A stretch of 64,000 bases of DNA from JAIVJZ01 sp035645695 (lineage in GTDB: Bacteria > Acidobacteriota > Blastocatellia > Pyrinomonadales > Pyrinomonadaceae): the NCBI GenBank assembly GCA_035645695.1, contig DASQMC010000030.1:62001-126000 (forward strand), given 5' to 3'. The notes under the pieces are model-generated. The model was given only the letters and a program-made list of their open reading frames with translations. It searched no databases and was not told where the DNA came from. This document shows positions 53,669-62,717 of this stretch, one piece after another (positions within the stretch are counted from its first letter, which is position 1; each line of letters begins with the position of its first letter). The position numbers and the translations under genes were made by a program.

Positions 53669-53715
53669 ACTTTTAAATTGCTGCGAGAGCCTTCGTTACC
53701 GGGGCGAACGCCGAA

Positions 53716-54387
53716 CTAACGTCGCCGGTTGACGCGCAACGAGTCGAAGAACAAGATGCGGTCGGCGTCCGTCGCCGGGTCGCTCCAAAAAGACAACACA
53801 GCATAGGCTCGCGCCCCGTCATAGACCAACCGGACGCGCCCCGTCATCGTGTCGTATGTGAAATCCTGTTCATAACCGGCCAGCCCGGCCGCCGTCACCG
53901 CCCGTTGCTCCAACATAGAGAACTGCGCGGTCTGGCCTCTCTCGTTCATCGTCGTCTGAAACCCCTCGGCGAAGCCTTTGACGAACGACTCGAAGAAGGT
54001 GCGCTTCATCGCATCGTTCATAACTTCGGCGGGCAGGTCGTCGATGTAAGTCGCGCCGTAGAGACCGGACGCGCCGAGGCTCATGTAATTTCTAACGGTC
54101 ACCGCCAGCTTCGGGGTGAGGCTCATGCGCTCCTGACTGCCGCCCGGTTCGGCGGGCAGGAGCAGGCTGAATCGCGTCGGGTTGCCGATCTCGTAACGCG
54201 TCCAGCCTTCCGGGGCGAGTTTGTCCACGACGGGTCGTGCCGCAAGCTGCACGGCGGGCTGAGTCGCGGCGGCGGGAGGCGGCGACGTTTTGCGGCGCGT
54301 GCCTTGTGCCGAAGCGGGGACAATTGCGAACGCCAGCGCGCACAGGAGCGCGAGGGATAACAGGGGGAACTTCGGAATTGTTTTCAT
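53716..54387 (-). CDS. Exported protein of unknown function
   Basis: 223 residues from ATG 54387. Signal peptide (about 1-27, ASA cleavage), a Pro/Ala-rich linker, then a domain with TRYEIGNPTRFSLLLPAEPGG and GYEQDFTYDTMTGRVRLVYDGARAYAVLSFW. It resembles lipoprotein-like proteins that assess protein or lipid turnover, but I do not recognise a family with confidence. Confidence 0.75.
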   Translation of the reverse strand: MKTIPKFPLLSLALLCALAFAIVPASAQGTRRKTSPPPAAATQPAVQLAARPVVDKLAPEGWTRYEIGNPTRFSLLLPAEPGGSQERMSLTPKLAVTVRNYMSLGASGLYGATYIDDLPAEVMNDAMKRTFFESFVKGFAEGFQTTMNERGQTAQFSMLEQRAVTAAGLAGYEQDFTYDTMTGRVRLVYDGARAYAVLSFWSDPATDADRILFFDSLRVNRRR

Positions 54388-54495
54388 TGGTAGTCCTCGA
54401 ATGTCGCGTCGCACCCGGCGTCGGGATACCGGCGACCGCAAACGCGTTAGTTTAGATGCCGCGCGCGGCGCGATAATTTCCCCGCGCCGCCCGGT

Positions 54496-55917
54496 TCATT
54501 TGCATTCTTCGCAGGGCGCGGTGTAACGGCAAGCTCGCGGGTTGAGCGGCTCGGCCAGCATGTCAACGGCCGGTGGCGCGTGGAAGCGTTTCCCCCAGGA
54601 TGCGCGCGCGAGCCGCCCCTCGACCGAGACGAGATCGCCCACGCTTGCCGCCGCCGCAGGGGGTTCGCCCGCGCCGCCCTTTGCCGCCGCTTCGACATCG
54701 CGCATGTGAATCGGCAAACTCGCCGCCACCGCAGCCTGCACGAGCAGCAGCGACGCCAGAGCGTAGCCCGCCACGCGCGCTTTCGTCCACGCCAGCGTCG
54801 CCGCCCCGTAGATTAGCAAAAAGGCCGCGTAACGCGCATTCGCCGATCTCGTCAACACAAGATAGCCGACGCAGGCCACGAATGCGAACGCGAACGCCGA
54901 CGCCATCAAGTTCCGCGGCAGCCTTCCCTCTGCCGCCAACTTCCCCGCCGGACGCGAAAGCAACGTCAGACCCGCCAGCGTAATAACGAGCGCCCAGAAT
55001 AAGGGCGAACGTCGCAAGCCCGTGTTGATGAAACTGAACAAAAGAGAGACGTACATCCGCGCGCGTCCGGTCGCCGAAGGTGCGGGCGGCGCGGGGCGCG
55101 GCGTGTTCCCTGCGCCCGCCGATACGCCCGCATGATCAATCGCGCTCGCGTTCGCCGCCGGGTTCGTATTCGCCTTCGTCTCCGCTTTACCCGCGCCGGA
55201 TACGACAGAGGTTAATTGTTCCGCAGCGAGTTTGAACCGCTGAGGCCAGTACAGCCCCGCGCCCGCCAGCGCGGCGACGAACGCGACGGACGCGACGGAC
55301 GCGATTCCGACGGACGCCAACCGCCGCGGCCACCCGTGCGCGTAGAACGCGCCCGACGCGAGAATGAACGGCAGCGCGATTTCATATGTGAGCAGCGCGA
55401 GCAACGCCGCGCAGGCCACCACCGCATATCCTCTCGCAGGCTTGCCCGAACGATGCGCCCACATGCTCACGCGCAGTTGCGCGGCGAGGAGCAGCAACAC
55501 GAGCGCGTAGTTGAAAGTGCCCGACCAGAAGTTGAGCGTCTCGACCAGAATCGGCGACGAGAGCAGCACACCCGCCAGCAACGCCCCTCGGCGTCTGGAA
55601 AGCCCGGCGGACACGCAGGCGCAGACGAAGACGACGGTGGCGAACGCCAGAGCGATCAAAGTGTACGGGACGGGCGATAGAGAGGCGCGCATCACGGCAC
55701 GATTCGACAGCGCATAGGCGGGCACGGCGAGCAGGCGGTAGAAGCCGAAATCGTTCCAGTAGACGGCGAAGCCGTCGGGGAAGCACATGCGCGCGTAGAG
55801 GGCATCGTCGGGAAAGAATCTGGGATGCGGCGTCCAGGCGGCGTTCGCGCGCACGAGCAGGTACAAGGACAACAGGACGACGAGCGCGCCGCAGGCGAAC
55901 AACAGCGCCGCCCGCAA
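54496..55917 (-). CDS. Polytopic membrane protein of unknown function
   Basis: 473 residues with about ten membrane helices and a loop (about 235-280) rich in Ala/Asn/Pro. The first outer loop (FFPDDALYARMCFPDGFAVYWNDFGFYRLL) is reminiscent of membrane glycosyltransferases of the GT-C type with an acidic D-D pair. The C-terminus ends PCEECK, possibly a metal site. The start is a TTG at 55917; a longer frame cannot be excluded. Confidence 0.65.
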   Translation of the reverse strand: MRAALLFACGALVVLLSLYLLVRANAAWTPHPRFFPDDALYARMCFPDGFAVYWNDFGFYRLLAVPAYALSNRAVMRASLSPVPYTLIALAFATVVFVCACVSAGLSRRRGALLAGVLLSSPILVETLNFWSGTFNYALVLLLLAAQLRVSMWAHRSGKPARGYAVVACAALLALLTYEIALPFILASGAFYAHGWPRRLASVGIASVASVAFVAALAGAGLYWPQRFKLAAEQLTSVVSGAGKAETKANTNPAANASAIDHAGVSAGAGNTPRPAPPAPSATGRARMYVSLLFSFINTGLRRSPLFWALVITLAGLTLLSRPAGKLAAEGRLPRNLMASAFAFAFVACVGYLVLTRSANARYAAFLLIYGAATLAWTKARVAGYALASLLLVQAAVAASLPIHMRDVEAAAKGGAGEPPAAAASVGDLVSVEGRLARASWGKRFHAPPAVDMLAEPLNPRACRYTAPCEECK

Positions 55918-56049
55918 CCCGTCATTTTCTGTGAACTGTCTCAGTTGCGCTTTGATGTTTCTCTGAACTGTCCCGGTCGTGCTTTTGTAGTGATGTTCGT
56001 GCGCTGGAACGGATTGTCAGCGCCCGGCGGCAGGCGCGCGGCGCGCCGT

Positions 56050-57363
56050 TCAGTCCGCGCCCATCGCTTCGACTTCGGGAGGCAGAGCGCGCCGCAGTCG
56101 GTTCGGGTAGAGCGGAAAACGAGAGGCGAGTTCGGCCACTTCGCGTCTCACCTTCTCGCGCACGTCCTCGGATTCGGGGGTGTGCAGGACTTCCGCGATG
56201 AGCCGTGCCACCGTTCCCATCTCCGCTTCGGTCATGCCGCGCGTCGTGAGGGCGGGCGTGCCGAGCCTGACGCCCGAGGTGACGAACGGCTTGTTCGTGT
56301 CGAACGGGATCGTGTTTTTGTTGACCGTGATGTGCGCCGCTTCGAGCGCCTTCTCGGCCACCTTGCCCGTGATGCCTTTCCCGCCCATGAAGACATCTAC
56401 GAGCACGAGATGATTGTCCGTGCCGCCGGAGACGAGGCGGAACCCTTCGGCCTTGAGTCCTTCGGCGAGCGCGCTCGCGTTTCGCAAAACCTGCCGCTGG
56501 TACTCTTTGAAGTCCTCGCCGAGAGCTTCGCCGAACGCGACGGCCTTCGCCGCGATGATGTGCACGAGCGGGCCGCCCTGCACGCCGGGAAACAGTTTCT
56601 TATTAACCTCGGCGGCGTGTTCCTCGCGGCACAGTATGAGGCCGCCGCGCGGGCCGCGCAGGGTCTTGTGCGTCGTGGTCGTGACGTAATCGGCGTGCGC
56701 GACGGGCGAGGGGTGCAAGCCCGCGGCGACGAGTCCGGCGATGTGCGCGATGTCGGCCATCACGCGCGCGCCCACCGAGCGCGCGATCTCGCCGATGCGC
56801 GCGAAATCAATCGTGCGCGGGTAGGCCGACGCGCCGCAGACGATCATGCGCGGGCGGTGTTCCTCGGCGCGACGCGCGAGATCGTCGTAGTCGATCTGCT
56901 CCGTGTCGGGCGAGACGCCGTAGTCCGCGACCTTGTAACTGATGCCGGAGAAGTTCATCGGGTGGCCGTGCGTGAGGTGGCCGCCGTGCGAGAGGTTCAT
57001 GCCGAGGATGGTATCGCCGTAGTTGATCGCCGCGAGATAGACCGACATGTTCGCCTGCGCGCCCGAATGCGGCTGGACGTTCGCGTGCTCCGCGCCGAAC
57101 AACTCTCGCGCGCGGTCAATGGCCGTCTGTTCCACCACGTCGGCGAATTCGCACCCGCCGTAGTAACGCTTGCGCGGGTAGCCTTCGGCGTACTTGTTCG
57201 TGAAGACCGACCCCATCGCTTCCAGCACGGCCTCGCTCACGAAATTCTCCGACGCGATGAGTTCAAGCCCCTCGGCCTGACGCGCGACCTCGCTGTCGAT
57301 GGCACGGCTGATTTCGGGATCAACTTCGGCGAGCGGCGCATTTCGGCGGTGGCGGTCGGTCAT
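56050..57363 (-). CDS. glyA: Serine hydroxymethyltransferase
   Basis: 437 residues. It converts serine and tetrahydrofolate to glycine and 5,10-methylene-tetrahydrofolate. The PLP Lys is in VTTTTHKTLRGPRGG; other blocks are LELIASENFVSEAVLEAMGS, YYGGCEFADVVE, VQPHSGAQAN and MADIAHIAGLVAAG. Length and order are standard. Confidence 0.97.
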   Translation of the reverse strand: MTDRHRRNAPLAEVDPEISRAIDSEVARQAEGLELIASENFVSEAVLEAMGSVFTNKYAEGYPRKRYYGGCEFADVVEQTAIDRARELFGAEHANVQPHSGAQANMSVYLAAINYGDTILGMNLSHGGHLTHGHPMNFSGISYKVADYGVSPDTEQIDYDDLARRAEEHRPRMIVCGASAYPRTIDFARIGEIARSVGARVMADIAHIAGLVAAGLHPSPVAHADYVTTTTHKTLRGPRGGLILCREEHAAEVNKKLFPGVQGGPLVHIIAAKAVAFGEALGEDFKEYQRQVLRNASALAEGLKAEGFRLVSGGTDNHLVLVDVFMGGKGITGKVAEKALEAAHITVNKNTIPFDTNKPFVTSGVRLGTPALTTRGMTEAEMGTVARLIAEVLHTPESEDVREKVRREVAELASRFPLYPNRLRRALPPEVEAMGAD

Positions 57364-57476
57364 AGATTCTCTCCTCGGCGGCGTGAATTTGCAGTTGATG
57401 TGAAACTGTTTATCGGGCGTAGCGGATGTTACATCACGCGTTTACGGCGGCGCAAACTACTTGCAGCGGGCGGCAG

Positions 57477-57959
57477 TCACACGCCCGGAGCTTCTTTGCG
57501 TTTATACGCCCTGATGTCTTCGCTCAATCGTTTCATCTCGGATTCGGGAAATTCGCTCCCCCAGTTGCGGGTGAAATCATCCACTTCCATATCGTTCTGA
57601 ATATCGCGCAGAGCCTTCCAGAAAGGATGACACAGGTCGAGCCTTGAACCTTCGTAGAAGAACACGCGCTCGCCCGTGCCCTCAAGCCGCAGGTGATTTT
57701 TGTACCACTTCACTTCGAGTTCGGCGCGTTCGCCGCGCGCTTTAAAATTAAAGTCCGCCTCGTCGGGCTCATACGCCCATTTCACCGTCAGCTCCGTCTC
57801 TTCCAACAGGAGTCTAGACAGTGCACAGATGAGATCACGCAAAGGATCGTAAGGCACGGAGGAGACGGCTTCGATCAAACTCTGCTCGCCCGCCCTCAGT
57901 TCAAACGACATCCAGCCGCATTGCGGGCTGTTGAAAGATACGCGCAGTTTTTCGCTCAT
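57477..57959 (-). CDS. Conserved-looking hypothetical protein
   Basis: 160 residues, acidic, no signal peptide or membrane helix. It begins SEKLRVSFNSPQCGWMSFEL and has alternating strands then a C-terminal helical stretch (FWKALRDIQNDMEVDDF). No family recognised. Monocistronic between glyA and the divergent proS. Confidence 0.7.
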   Translation of the reverse strand: MSEKLRVSFNSPQCGWMSFELRAGEQSLIEAVSSVPYDPLRDLICALSRLLLEETELTVKWAYEPDEADFNFKARGERAELEVKWYKNHLRLEGTGERVFFYEGSRLDLCHPFWKALRDIQNDMEVDDFTRNWGSEFPESEMKRLSEDIRAYKRKEAPGV

Positions 57960-58151
57960 GTGTTCAGCCTACCCCAAAAACTCTCCGCTCGTCCCGGCCG
58001 GCGGCTCATTGTGAGCGTGCCGCCCGTCTTCCCGCAAGGGCGTGCACGCCACGGCCGTTTGCCTTGCACGCGCACCGTGCGCGACAATGCCCGTTCACCT
58101 CGCGTCGCACTTTTATTCGACTTCTTTTAAAGGAGACTGGAAACAACTTTC

Positions 58152-59906
58152 ATGCGCTGGTCAAACTTTTTCATCCCCACGTTGCGCGAAGTCCCGGCCG
58201 ATGCGGAAGTCGTCTCGCATCGCCTTTTGCTTCGCGCCGGCATGGTGCGCCAACTCGCGGCGGGCATCTATTCCTATCTCCCTCTCTCCTGGCTCGTCAT
58301 GCGCAGGATCATGGCTGTCGTGCGCGAGGAGATGGACGCCGTCGGCGGGCAGGAATTTTTCCTCCCCGCCCTGAACCCTAAAGAGATTTGGGATGAGACC
58401 GGCCGCTGGACGGTGATGGGCGACAACATGTTCCGCCTCAAGGATCGCAAGGGCGCGGAACTGTGCCTCGGTATGACGCACGAGGAAGTCTTCACCGGCA
58501 TCGCCCGTCACGAACTGCGCTCTTACAAGCAACTGCCGCAAATCTGGTATCAGATACAGACTAAATTTCGCGACGAAGCGCGCCCCAAGTCCGGCGTCCT
58601 GCGCGTCCGCCAGTTCATCATGAAGGACGCCTATTCGTTCGACGTGGACCAGGCGGGTCTCGACAAGTCTTTCGAAGATCAGCGCGAGGCGTACATCAAA
58701 ATCTTCACGCGCTGCGGCATCAAGTTCTCAATCGTCGAAGCCTCGTCGGGCGCGATGGGCGGCTCGGCTTCGAGCGAGTTCATGGTCAAGACCGACGCGG
58801 GCGAAGACTTGATCGCCACCTGCACAAGCTGTGACTACGCGGCCAATCTGGAGAAGGCCACTTCGCAACTGACCATCGTCATCGACGAACCAAGCGCGGG
58901 CGGCGCGCCTGAAGAATTTCCCACGCCCGGCGTCCGCACGATTGAAGATTTGATCTCGTTTCCCGGCGGCGCGGCCGCAGACCGCCAGATCAAGACGCTC
59001 GTCTACATTGCCGTGAACGAGGCGGGGGAGAGCTTCCCCGTCCTCGCCCTCCTGCGCGGCGATCATCAACTGCACGAGACGAAACTCGCCGACGCGCTCG
59101 GCGCGATTGAAGTGCGCCCCGCGCACCCGGAAGAAATACGCGACCTGATGGGCGCCAGCGCGGGCAGCTTAGGCGGCGTCGGCATGAAGCAGCGCGCGAA
59201 GTCCGCGGGGCGCGACCTGCGCGTCGTCGCGGATCATGCGTTGAAGGATCGCAGCAACATGACGACGGGCGCGAACAAGGACGAACACCACCTGCGCGGG
59301 GTGAGTATCGAGCGCGACATTCCCGTAGACCTCTGGACAGACCTGCGCACGGTGCAGTCGGGCGAAGCGTGTCCCAACTGCGAGGCGGGCGCGCTAGAAG
59401 TCTCGAAGTCGCTCGAAATCGGCCACATCTTCAAACTCGGCACGAAGTATTCCAAGTCGATGAACGCGACGGTGCTCGACCGGAACGGCAAGGAGACGCC
59501 CGTCGTGATGGGCAGTTACGGCATCGGCATCGAACGCATCATGGCCGCCGCCATCGAGCTCCACCACGACGCCGACGGCATCATCTGGCCGCGCGCCATC
59601 GCGCCCTTCGACGCGGTCGTCACCATCACGAACATCAAGCAGCCGGAGTTGCGAGACGCGGGCGAACGACTCTACCGGGAACTGCGCGCCGCCGGTCTCG
59701 AAGTACTGCTCGACGACCGCGACGAACGCGCGGGCGTCAAGTTCAAAGACGCAGACCTCATAGGCATTCCCTACCGCGTCACCGTCGGCAAGAAGACCAC
59801 GGACGGCACGGTCGAACTATTCGACCGCGCCGCGAAACAATCCACCGATGTGAGCCTCGCGGATGTCGTCAGCCGCGTTCAACAACTCGCGCTCGCGGGT
59901 TCGTGA
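58152..59906 (+). CDS. proS: Prolyl-tRNA synthetase (bacterial type)
   Basis: 584 residues. Class II motif 2 (FRDEARPKSGVLRVRQFIMKD), an inserted editing domain (about 225-400), motif 3 (GSYGIGIERIMAAA) and a C-terminal anticodon-binding domain (AVVTITNIK ... RVTVGKK) are all present in order. It charges tRNA-Pro. GGAGA lies 13-17 nt before the start. Confidence 0.97.
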   Translation: MRWSNFFIPTLREVPADAEVVSHRLLLRAGMVRQLAAGIYSYLPLSWLVMRRIMAVVREEMDAVGGQEFFLPALNPKEIWDETGRWTVMGDNMFRLKDRKGAELCLGMTHEEVFTGIARHELRSYKQLPQIWYQIQTKFRDEARPKSGVLRVRQFIMKDAYSFDVDQAGLDKSFEDQREAYIKIFTRCGIKFSIVEASSGAMGGSASSEFMVKTDAGEDLIATCTSCDYAANLEKATSQLTIVIDEPSAGGAPEEFPTPGVRTIEDLISFPGGAAADRQIKTLVYIAVNEAGESFPVLALLRGDHQLHETKLADALGAIEVRPAHPEEIRDLMGASAGSLGGVGMKQRAKSAGRDLRVVADHALKDRSNMTTGANKDEHHLRGVSIERDIPVDLWTDLRTVQSGEACPNCEAGALEVSKSLEIGHIFKLGTKYSKSMNATVLDRNGKETPVVMGSYGIGIERIMAAAIELHHDADGIIWPRAIAPFDAVVTITNIKQPELRDAGERLYRELRAAGLEVLLDDRDERAGVKFKDADLIGIPYRVTVGKKTTDGTVELFDRAAKQSTDVSLADVVSRVQQLALAGS

Positions 59907-59937
59907 TATAGATCGACGCGGGGACGGGGCACGCGCG

Positions 59938-60108
59938 CTCGAAACGAACGACCTCATCGCCAACATGGTCGAATACCCGGCCGTCGCACGCGGCCGCGGG
60001 CGCTTCCGCTTTCAGGTGATGGCGACCCACACGCCCGAACAGATCGACACGGCCGCGGGCATCTTCCGCCGCTCGCTCGCCCTAGCGCGGGCGTGCATGA
60101 GCGAATAA
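59938..60108 (+). pseudogene. C-terminal remnant of a glycine C-acetyltransferase/BioF-like enzyme
   Basis: LETNDLIANMVEYPAVARG, then RFRFQVMATHTPEQIDTA: the usual end of alpha-oxoamine synthases (Kbl/BioF group). The PLP domain is missing; the frame starts inside proS in another frame. It ends right before a heptad palindrome. A 57-residue relic. Confidence 0.7.
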
Positions 60109-60110
60109 TT

Positions 60111-60193
60111 AAACGATGAACGCGGAACGATGAACGATGAACTGAAAACGAGTGGCTTTCAGTTCATCGTTCATCGTTCCGCGTTCATCGTTT
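60111..60193. repeat. Perfect 37-bp heptad-repeat palindrome
   Basis: Arms 60111-60147 and 60157-60193 are exact reverse complements around a 9-nt loop. Units: GATGAAC, GCGGAAC, GATGAAC, GATGAAC. T6 at the right edge makes it terminator-like on the + strand. It lies between the convergent Kbl relic and lipase genes. Confidence 0.92.
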
Positions 60194-60199
60194 TTTCTT

Positions 60200-61717
60200 C
60201 TAGTTCGACATCTCGTTAATCAGCAACGTGAGGGCGTTGTCTTGCAGCGTCTTGTTGTTTTGGAGTTCGCTGTGGAAGTCGCAGGCGAAGACGCCGTAGG
60301 CGATGGGAAGCGGCGTGTCGAATAACCGGCTGCGGCGCGGCGCATCGAGCCGCTCGCCGAGAAGCGAGCGGCGCGTGACGCGGCCGTCGCCGGGTTCGTA
60401 CATCGCGCGAATGACATCCCTGCGTTTGATCTTGCGACCCTGCGCATCGCGCAACTCGCGCGGCTCGGTGAGCGTCAACCAACGCCCGCGCCGTTCGTCG
60501 CGCAGGATGACGGGCGCGTTCAGAGTCTCTTCGCAGTCGCCGCCGAAGACGTAGAGCGCGACCGGAGGCGTCGCGGCTGTCGCGGTGTCGTCGTCGGGCG
60601 GGTGCGCGTCGAGCGCGGCGTGAAAGCGGCGTGCGCGCGTGAGGGCGGCGGCAAAATAGGCGTCGAGTTCGGCGAGCGTGGCGCGTTGGGGCTCGCCTTC
60701 CTCGTCGCGCACTTTCCCGAGGCGGTAGCGTTCGCGAAACTCTTCGTCGTTGATCGGCGACCACTTGTACTTGCGCCACACCTGCGGGTCGTAAAAATCA
60801 ACTTCGAGCGGCGCGAGGTTTTGATCCAGAAAGCGGACGGCTTCCGGGTGCGGGAGCAGTTGATAAATGGAGGGGATCGTCACGGCGTCTTCGCGCGAGA
60901 GCTTATTGAGCAGGCGGATTCTGCGGCGCAAACCCTCGTTGATCGAATAGCCTTCGAGCAGCGTGGCGAAAGCCTCCATCGTGCCTTCGTTGGGCGTGCC
61001 GAACATGAAGATTTTTTTGATGTGACGCGCGCCCGCCCACGTCGGCTGCGGCACGGCGGCGTCGCCTTCGGGCAAGCCCGCGTCGCCGTACATCGCCGCG
61101 TAGCGCGCGACGAGTCCGCCCATCGAATGCGCCACGATGTTGAAGCGCAGGTCGGGGCGGCCGAGTTTCCGTTTCAACTCCTCGATGCGCTCGAAGAGCA
61201 GTTGCGCCGATTCGACGTTATCGCGCCGCCAATCATAAGGGAAGACGTAGAAGGTATCGCGGTCGCCTTCGGGGGCGGGGTTGTCCCAATCGCCGTCGCG
61301 ATAGTTGCCGAAGCGGCGCAGGGCGTTTAAGAGTTCGTAATAGACGTAAATGTCGGGGGCGAGGCGCGCGAGCTTTGCCGTTTCGACGATGCGTTCGGCG
61401 ACGAGTTCGTCGCGGTTCGAGGCGAGGTCGGGCATCGTCGGCAAACTCAGGCCGTCGGTCGAGGAACGAAACGCCGAAGGCCACACCACCTCGCGCGTGC
61501 GCCGGTTCATCAGTTGTGAGCCGAGTATGCCGGGGATGACGATGACCGGAGTCTTATCTTTGCGCGTGCGCGCCGGGGCGAAGATGCGTTCGAGGTCGGG
61601 CGTGCGCCGCGCGCCGCAACCCGGCAGCATTATCGCTTGCGCGATAATCAAAAAAACGATGAACGCGGAACGATGAACGCGGAATGAAAAAAAGACGCCT
61701 CTTATTCTTTTATTCAT
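60200..61717 (-). CDS. LCAT/PDAT-like alpha/beta hydrolase, probable lipoprotein
   Basis: 505 residues. A signal sequence ends with lipobox LPGC (Cys near 34). VIVIPGILGSQL is the oxyanion-side strand, the nucleophile Ser is in VAHSMGGLVAR, and FMFGTPNEGT follows; a late His (CDFHSELQNN) could complete the triad. Lecithin-cholesterol acyltransferase-like enzymes act on lipid esters. Residues about 11-22 are encoded by an arm of a heptad repeat. The ATG overlaps the end of larB by 8 bp. Confidence 0.85.
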   Translation of the reverse strand: MNKRIRGVFFSFRVHRSAFIVFLIIAQAIMLPGCGARRTPDLERIFAPARTRKDKTPVIVIPGILGSQLMNRRTREVVWPSAFRSSTDGLSLPTMPDLASNRDELVAERIVETAKLARLAPDIYVYYELLNALRRFGNYRDGDWDNPAPEGDRDTFYVFPYDWRRDNVESAQLLFERIEELKRKLGRPDLRFNIVAHSMGGLVARYAAMYGDAGLPEGDAAVPQPTWAGARHIKKIFMFGTPNEGTMEAFATLLEGYSINEGLRRRIRLLNKLSREDAVTIPSIYQLLPHPEAVRFLDQNLAPLEVDFYDPQVWRKYKWSPINDEEFRERYRLGKVRDEEGEPQRATLAELDAYFAAALTRARRFHAALDAHPPDDDTATAATPPVALYVFGGDCEETLNAPVILRDERRGRWLTLTEPRELRDAQGRKIKRRDVIRAMYEPGDGRVTRRSLLGERLDAPRRSRLFDTPLPIAYGVFACDFHSELQNNKTLQDNALTLLINEMSN

Positions 61718-61742
61718 CGTTCATCGTTCCGCGTTCATCGTT
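61655..61742. repeat. Heptad-repeat hairpin spanning the larB-lipase junction
   Basis: Left arm 61655-61690 and right arm 61708-61742 share GATGAAC, GCGGAAC steps; 24 bp are exact complements. Read on the minus strand, the right arm encodes the end of LarB and the left arm the front of the lipase signal sequence. A separate 8-bp stem with GCAA loop lies at 61629-61648. Confidence 0.88.
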
Positions 61743-62510
61743 ACTTGCTCCGCCTTCATCATTCCACTTGCGGTTGACGAGGCTGGCGACGAAGCCCGCG
61801 CCGAAACCGTTGTCGATGTTGACGACCGTGACGTTCGAGGCGCAGGAGTTGAGCATGCCGAGCAGCGCGGCCACGCCGCCGAACGACGCCCCGTAGCCGA
61901 TGCTCGTCGGCACGGCGATGACCGGCACCGACACCAGCCCGCCCACCACCGAAGGCAAAGCCCCTTCCATCCCCGCCGCGACGACGATGACGCGGAAAGC
62001 GCGCAGGCGTTCGTGCTCGGCGAACAGGCGATGAATGCCCGCCACGCCCGCGTCCCAGATGCGCGCCACGCGGTTGCCCATCGCTTCGGCCACGAGCGCC
62101 GCCTCTTCGGCCACCGGAATGTCGCTCGTCCCGGCCGTCACGACGCCGATCTCGCCCACGCCCAGTTCCGTCAGATTGCGCCGGATGCGAATCAGCCGCG
62201 CCGCCTCGTGCCATTCGGCGTCGGTCGCGATGTTGCGCACCTCGCCGTAAGTCTCCGCATCCGTGCGCGTGACGAGTACGTTCGGCGAGCGCGCGACGAG
62301 GCGTTCGACGATCTCGCAGATTTGCCTGCGCGACTTCCCCGCCCCGAAGACGACTTCGGGGAAACCCTGTCGCGTCGCCCGCGCGTGGTCGATGCGCGTG
62401 TGCTCGATGTTTTCGTAATGAAGATTGGCGAGGCGGCGCGCAGCCTCCGCCGTCTCCATGTCGCCTGTCCGGTGCGCGCGCAGCAGTTCTTCTATTTCGC
62501 GTAAATTCAT
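61710..62510 (-). CDS. larB: LarB-like pyridinium-3,5-biscarboxylic acid mononucleotide synthase
   Basis: 266 residues from ATG 62510. LarB carboxylates nicotinic acid adenine dinucleotide in making the nickel-pincer cofactor. The AIR-carboxylase-like core is evident: VVTAGTSDIPVAEEA, VIVVAAGMEGALPSVVGGLV, VIAVPTSIGYGASFGG and NIDNGFGAG. larA, larC and larE are not in the window. The C-terminal tail (NDERGTMNDE) comes from heptad repeats and is unlikely to be part of the fold. A longer upstream reading is rejected, since it runs through unrelated sequence. Confidence 0.93.
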   Translation of the reverse strand: MNLREIEELLRAHRTGDMETAEAARRLANLHYENIEHTRIDHARATRQGFPEVVFGAGKSRRQICEIVERLVARSPNVLVTRTDAETYGEVRNIATDAEWHEAARLIRIRRNLTELGVGEIGVVTAGTSDIPVAEEAALVAEAMGNRVARIWDAGVAGIHRLFAEHERLRAFRVIVVAAGMEGALPSVVGGLVSVPVIAVPTSIGYGASFGGVAALLGMLNSCASNVTVVNIDNGFGAGFVASLVNRKWNDEGGASNDERGTMNDE

Positions 62511-62717
62511 CTTGTTTTGCGTCAACCGAGCCGTACCATGCCCTCGCGGCATTCTAGCATCGAACGCGCGCGCGTTCGCAATTTGGCGGCGCGCTGCCCC
62601 GGTTTCAAACTCCCATCCGGATCGCATGTGCGCGCGTATTTGCCGCGTGGTGTAAACTCCGGGTCGTGACGTTAACCGCACGGCGACGCTCTCTATAAAT
62701 TGACGCGGGAGAAACTC

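Noticed and set aside
55825..57600. A 591-codon + strand frame opposite glyA and part of a membrane protein gene
   Set aside because: It spans two real genes and an intergenic gap and has no recognisable domain.
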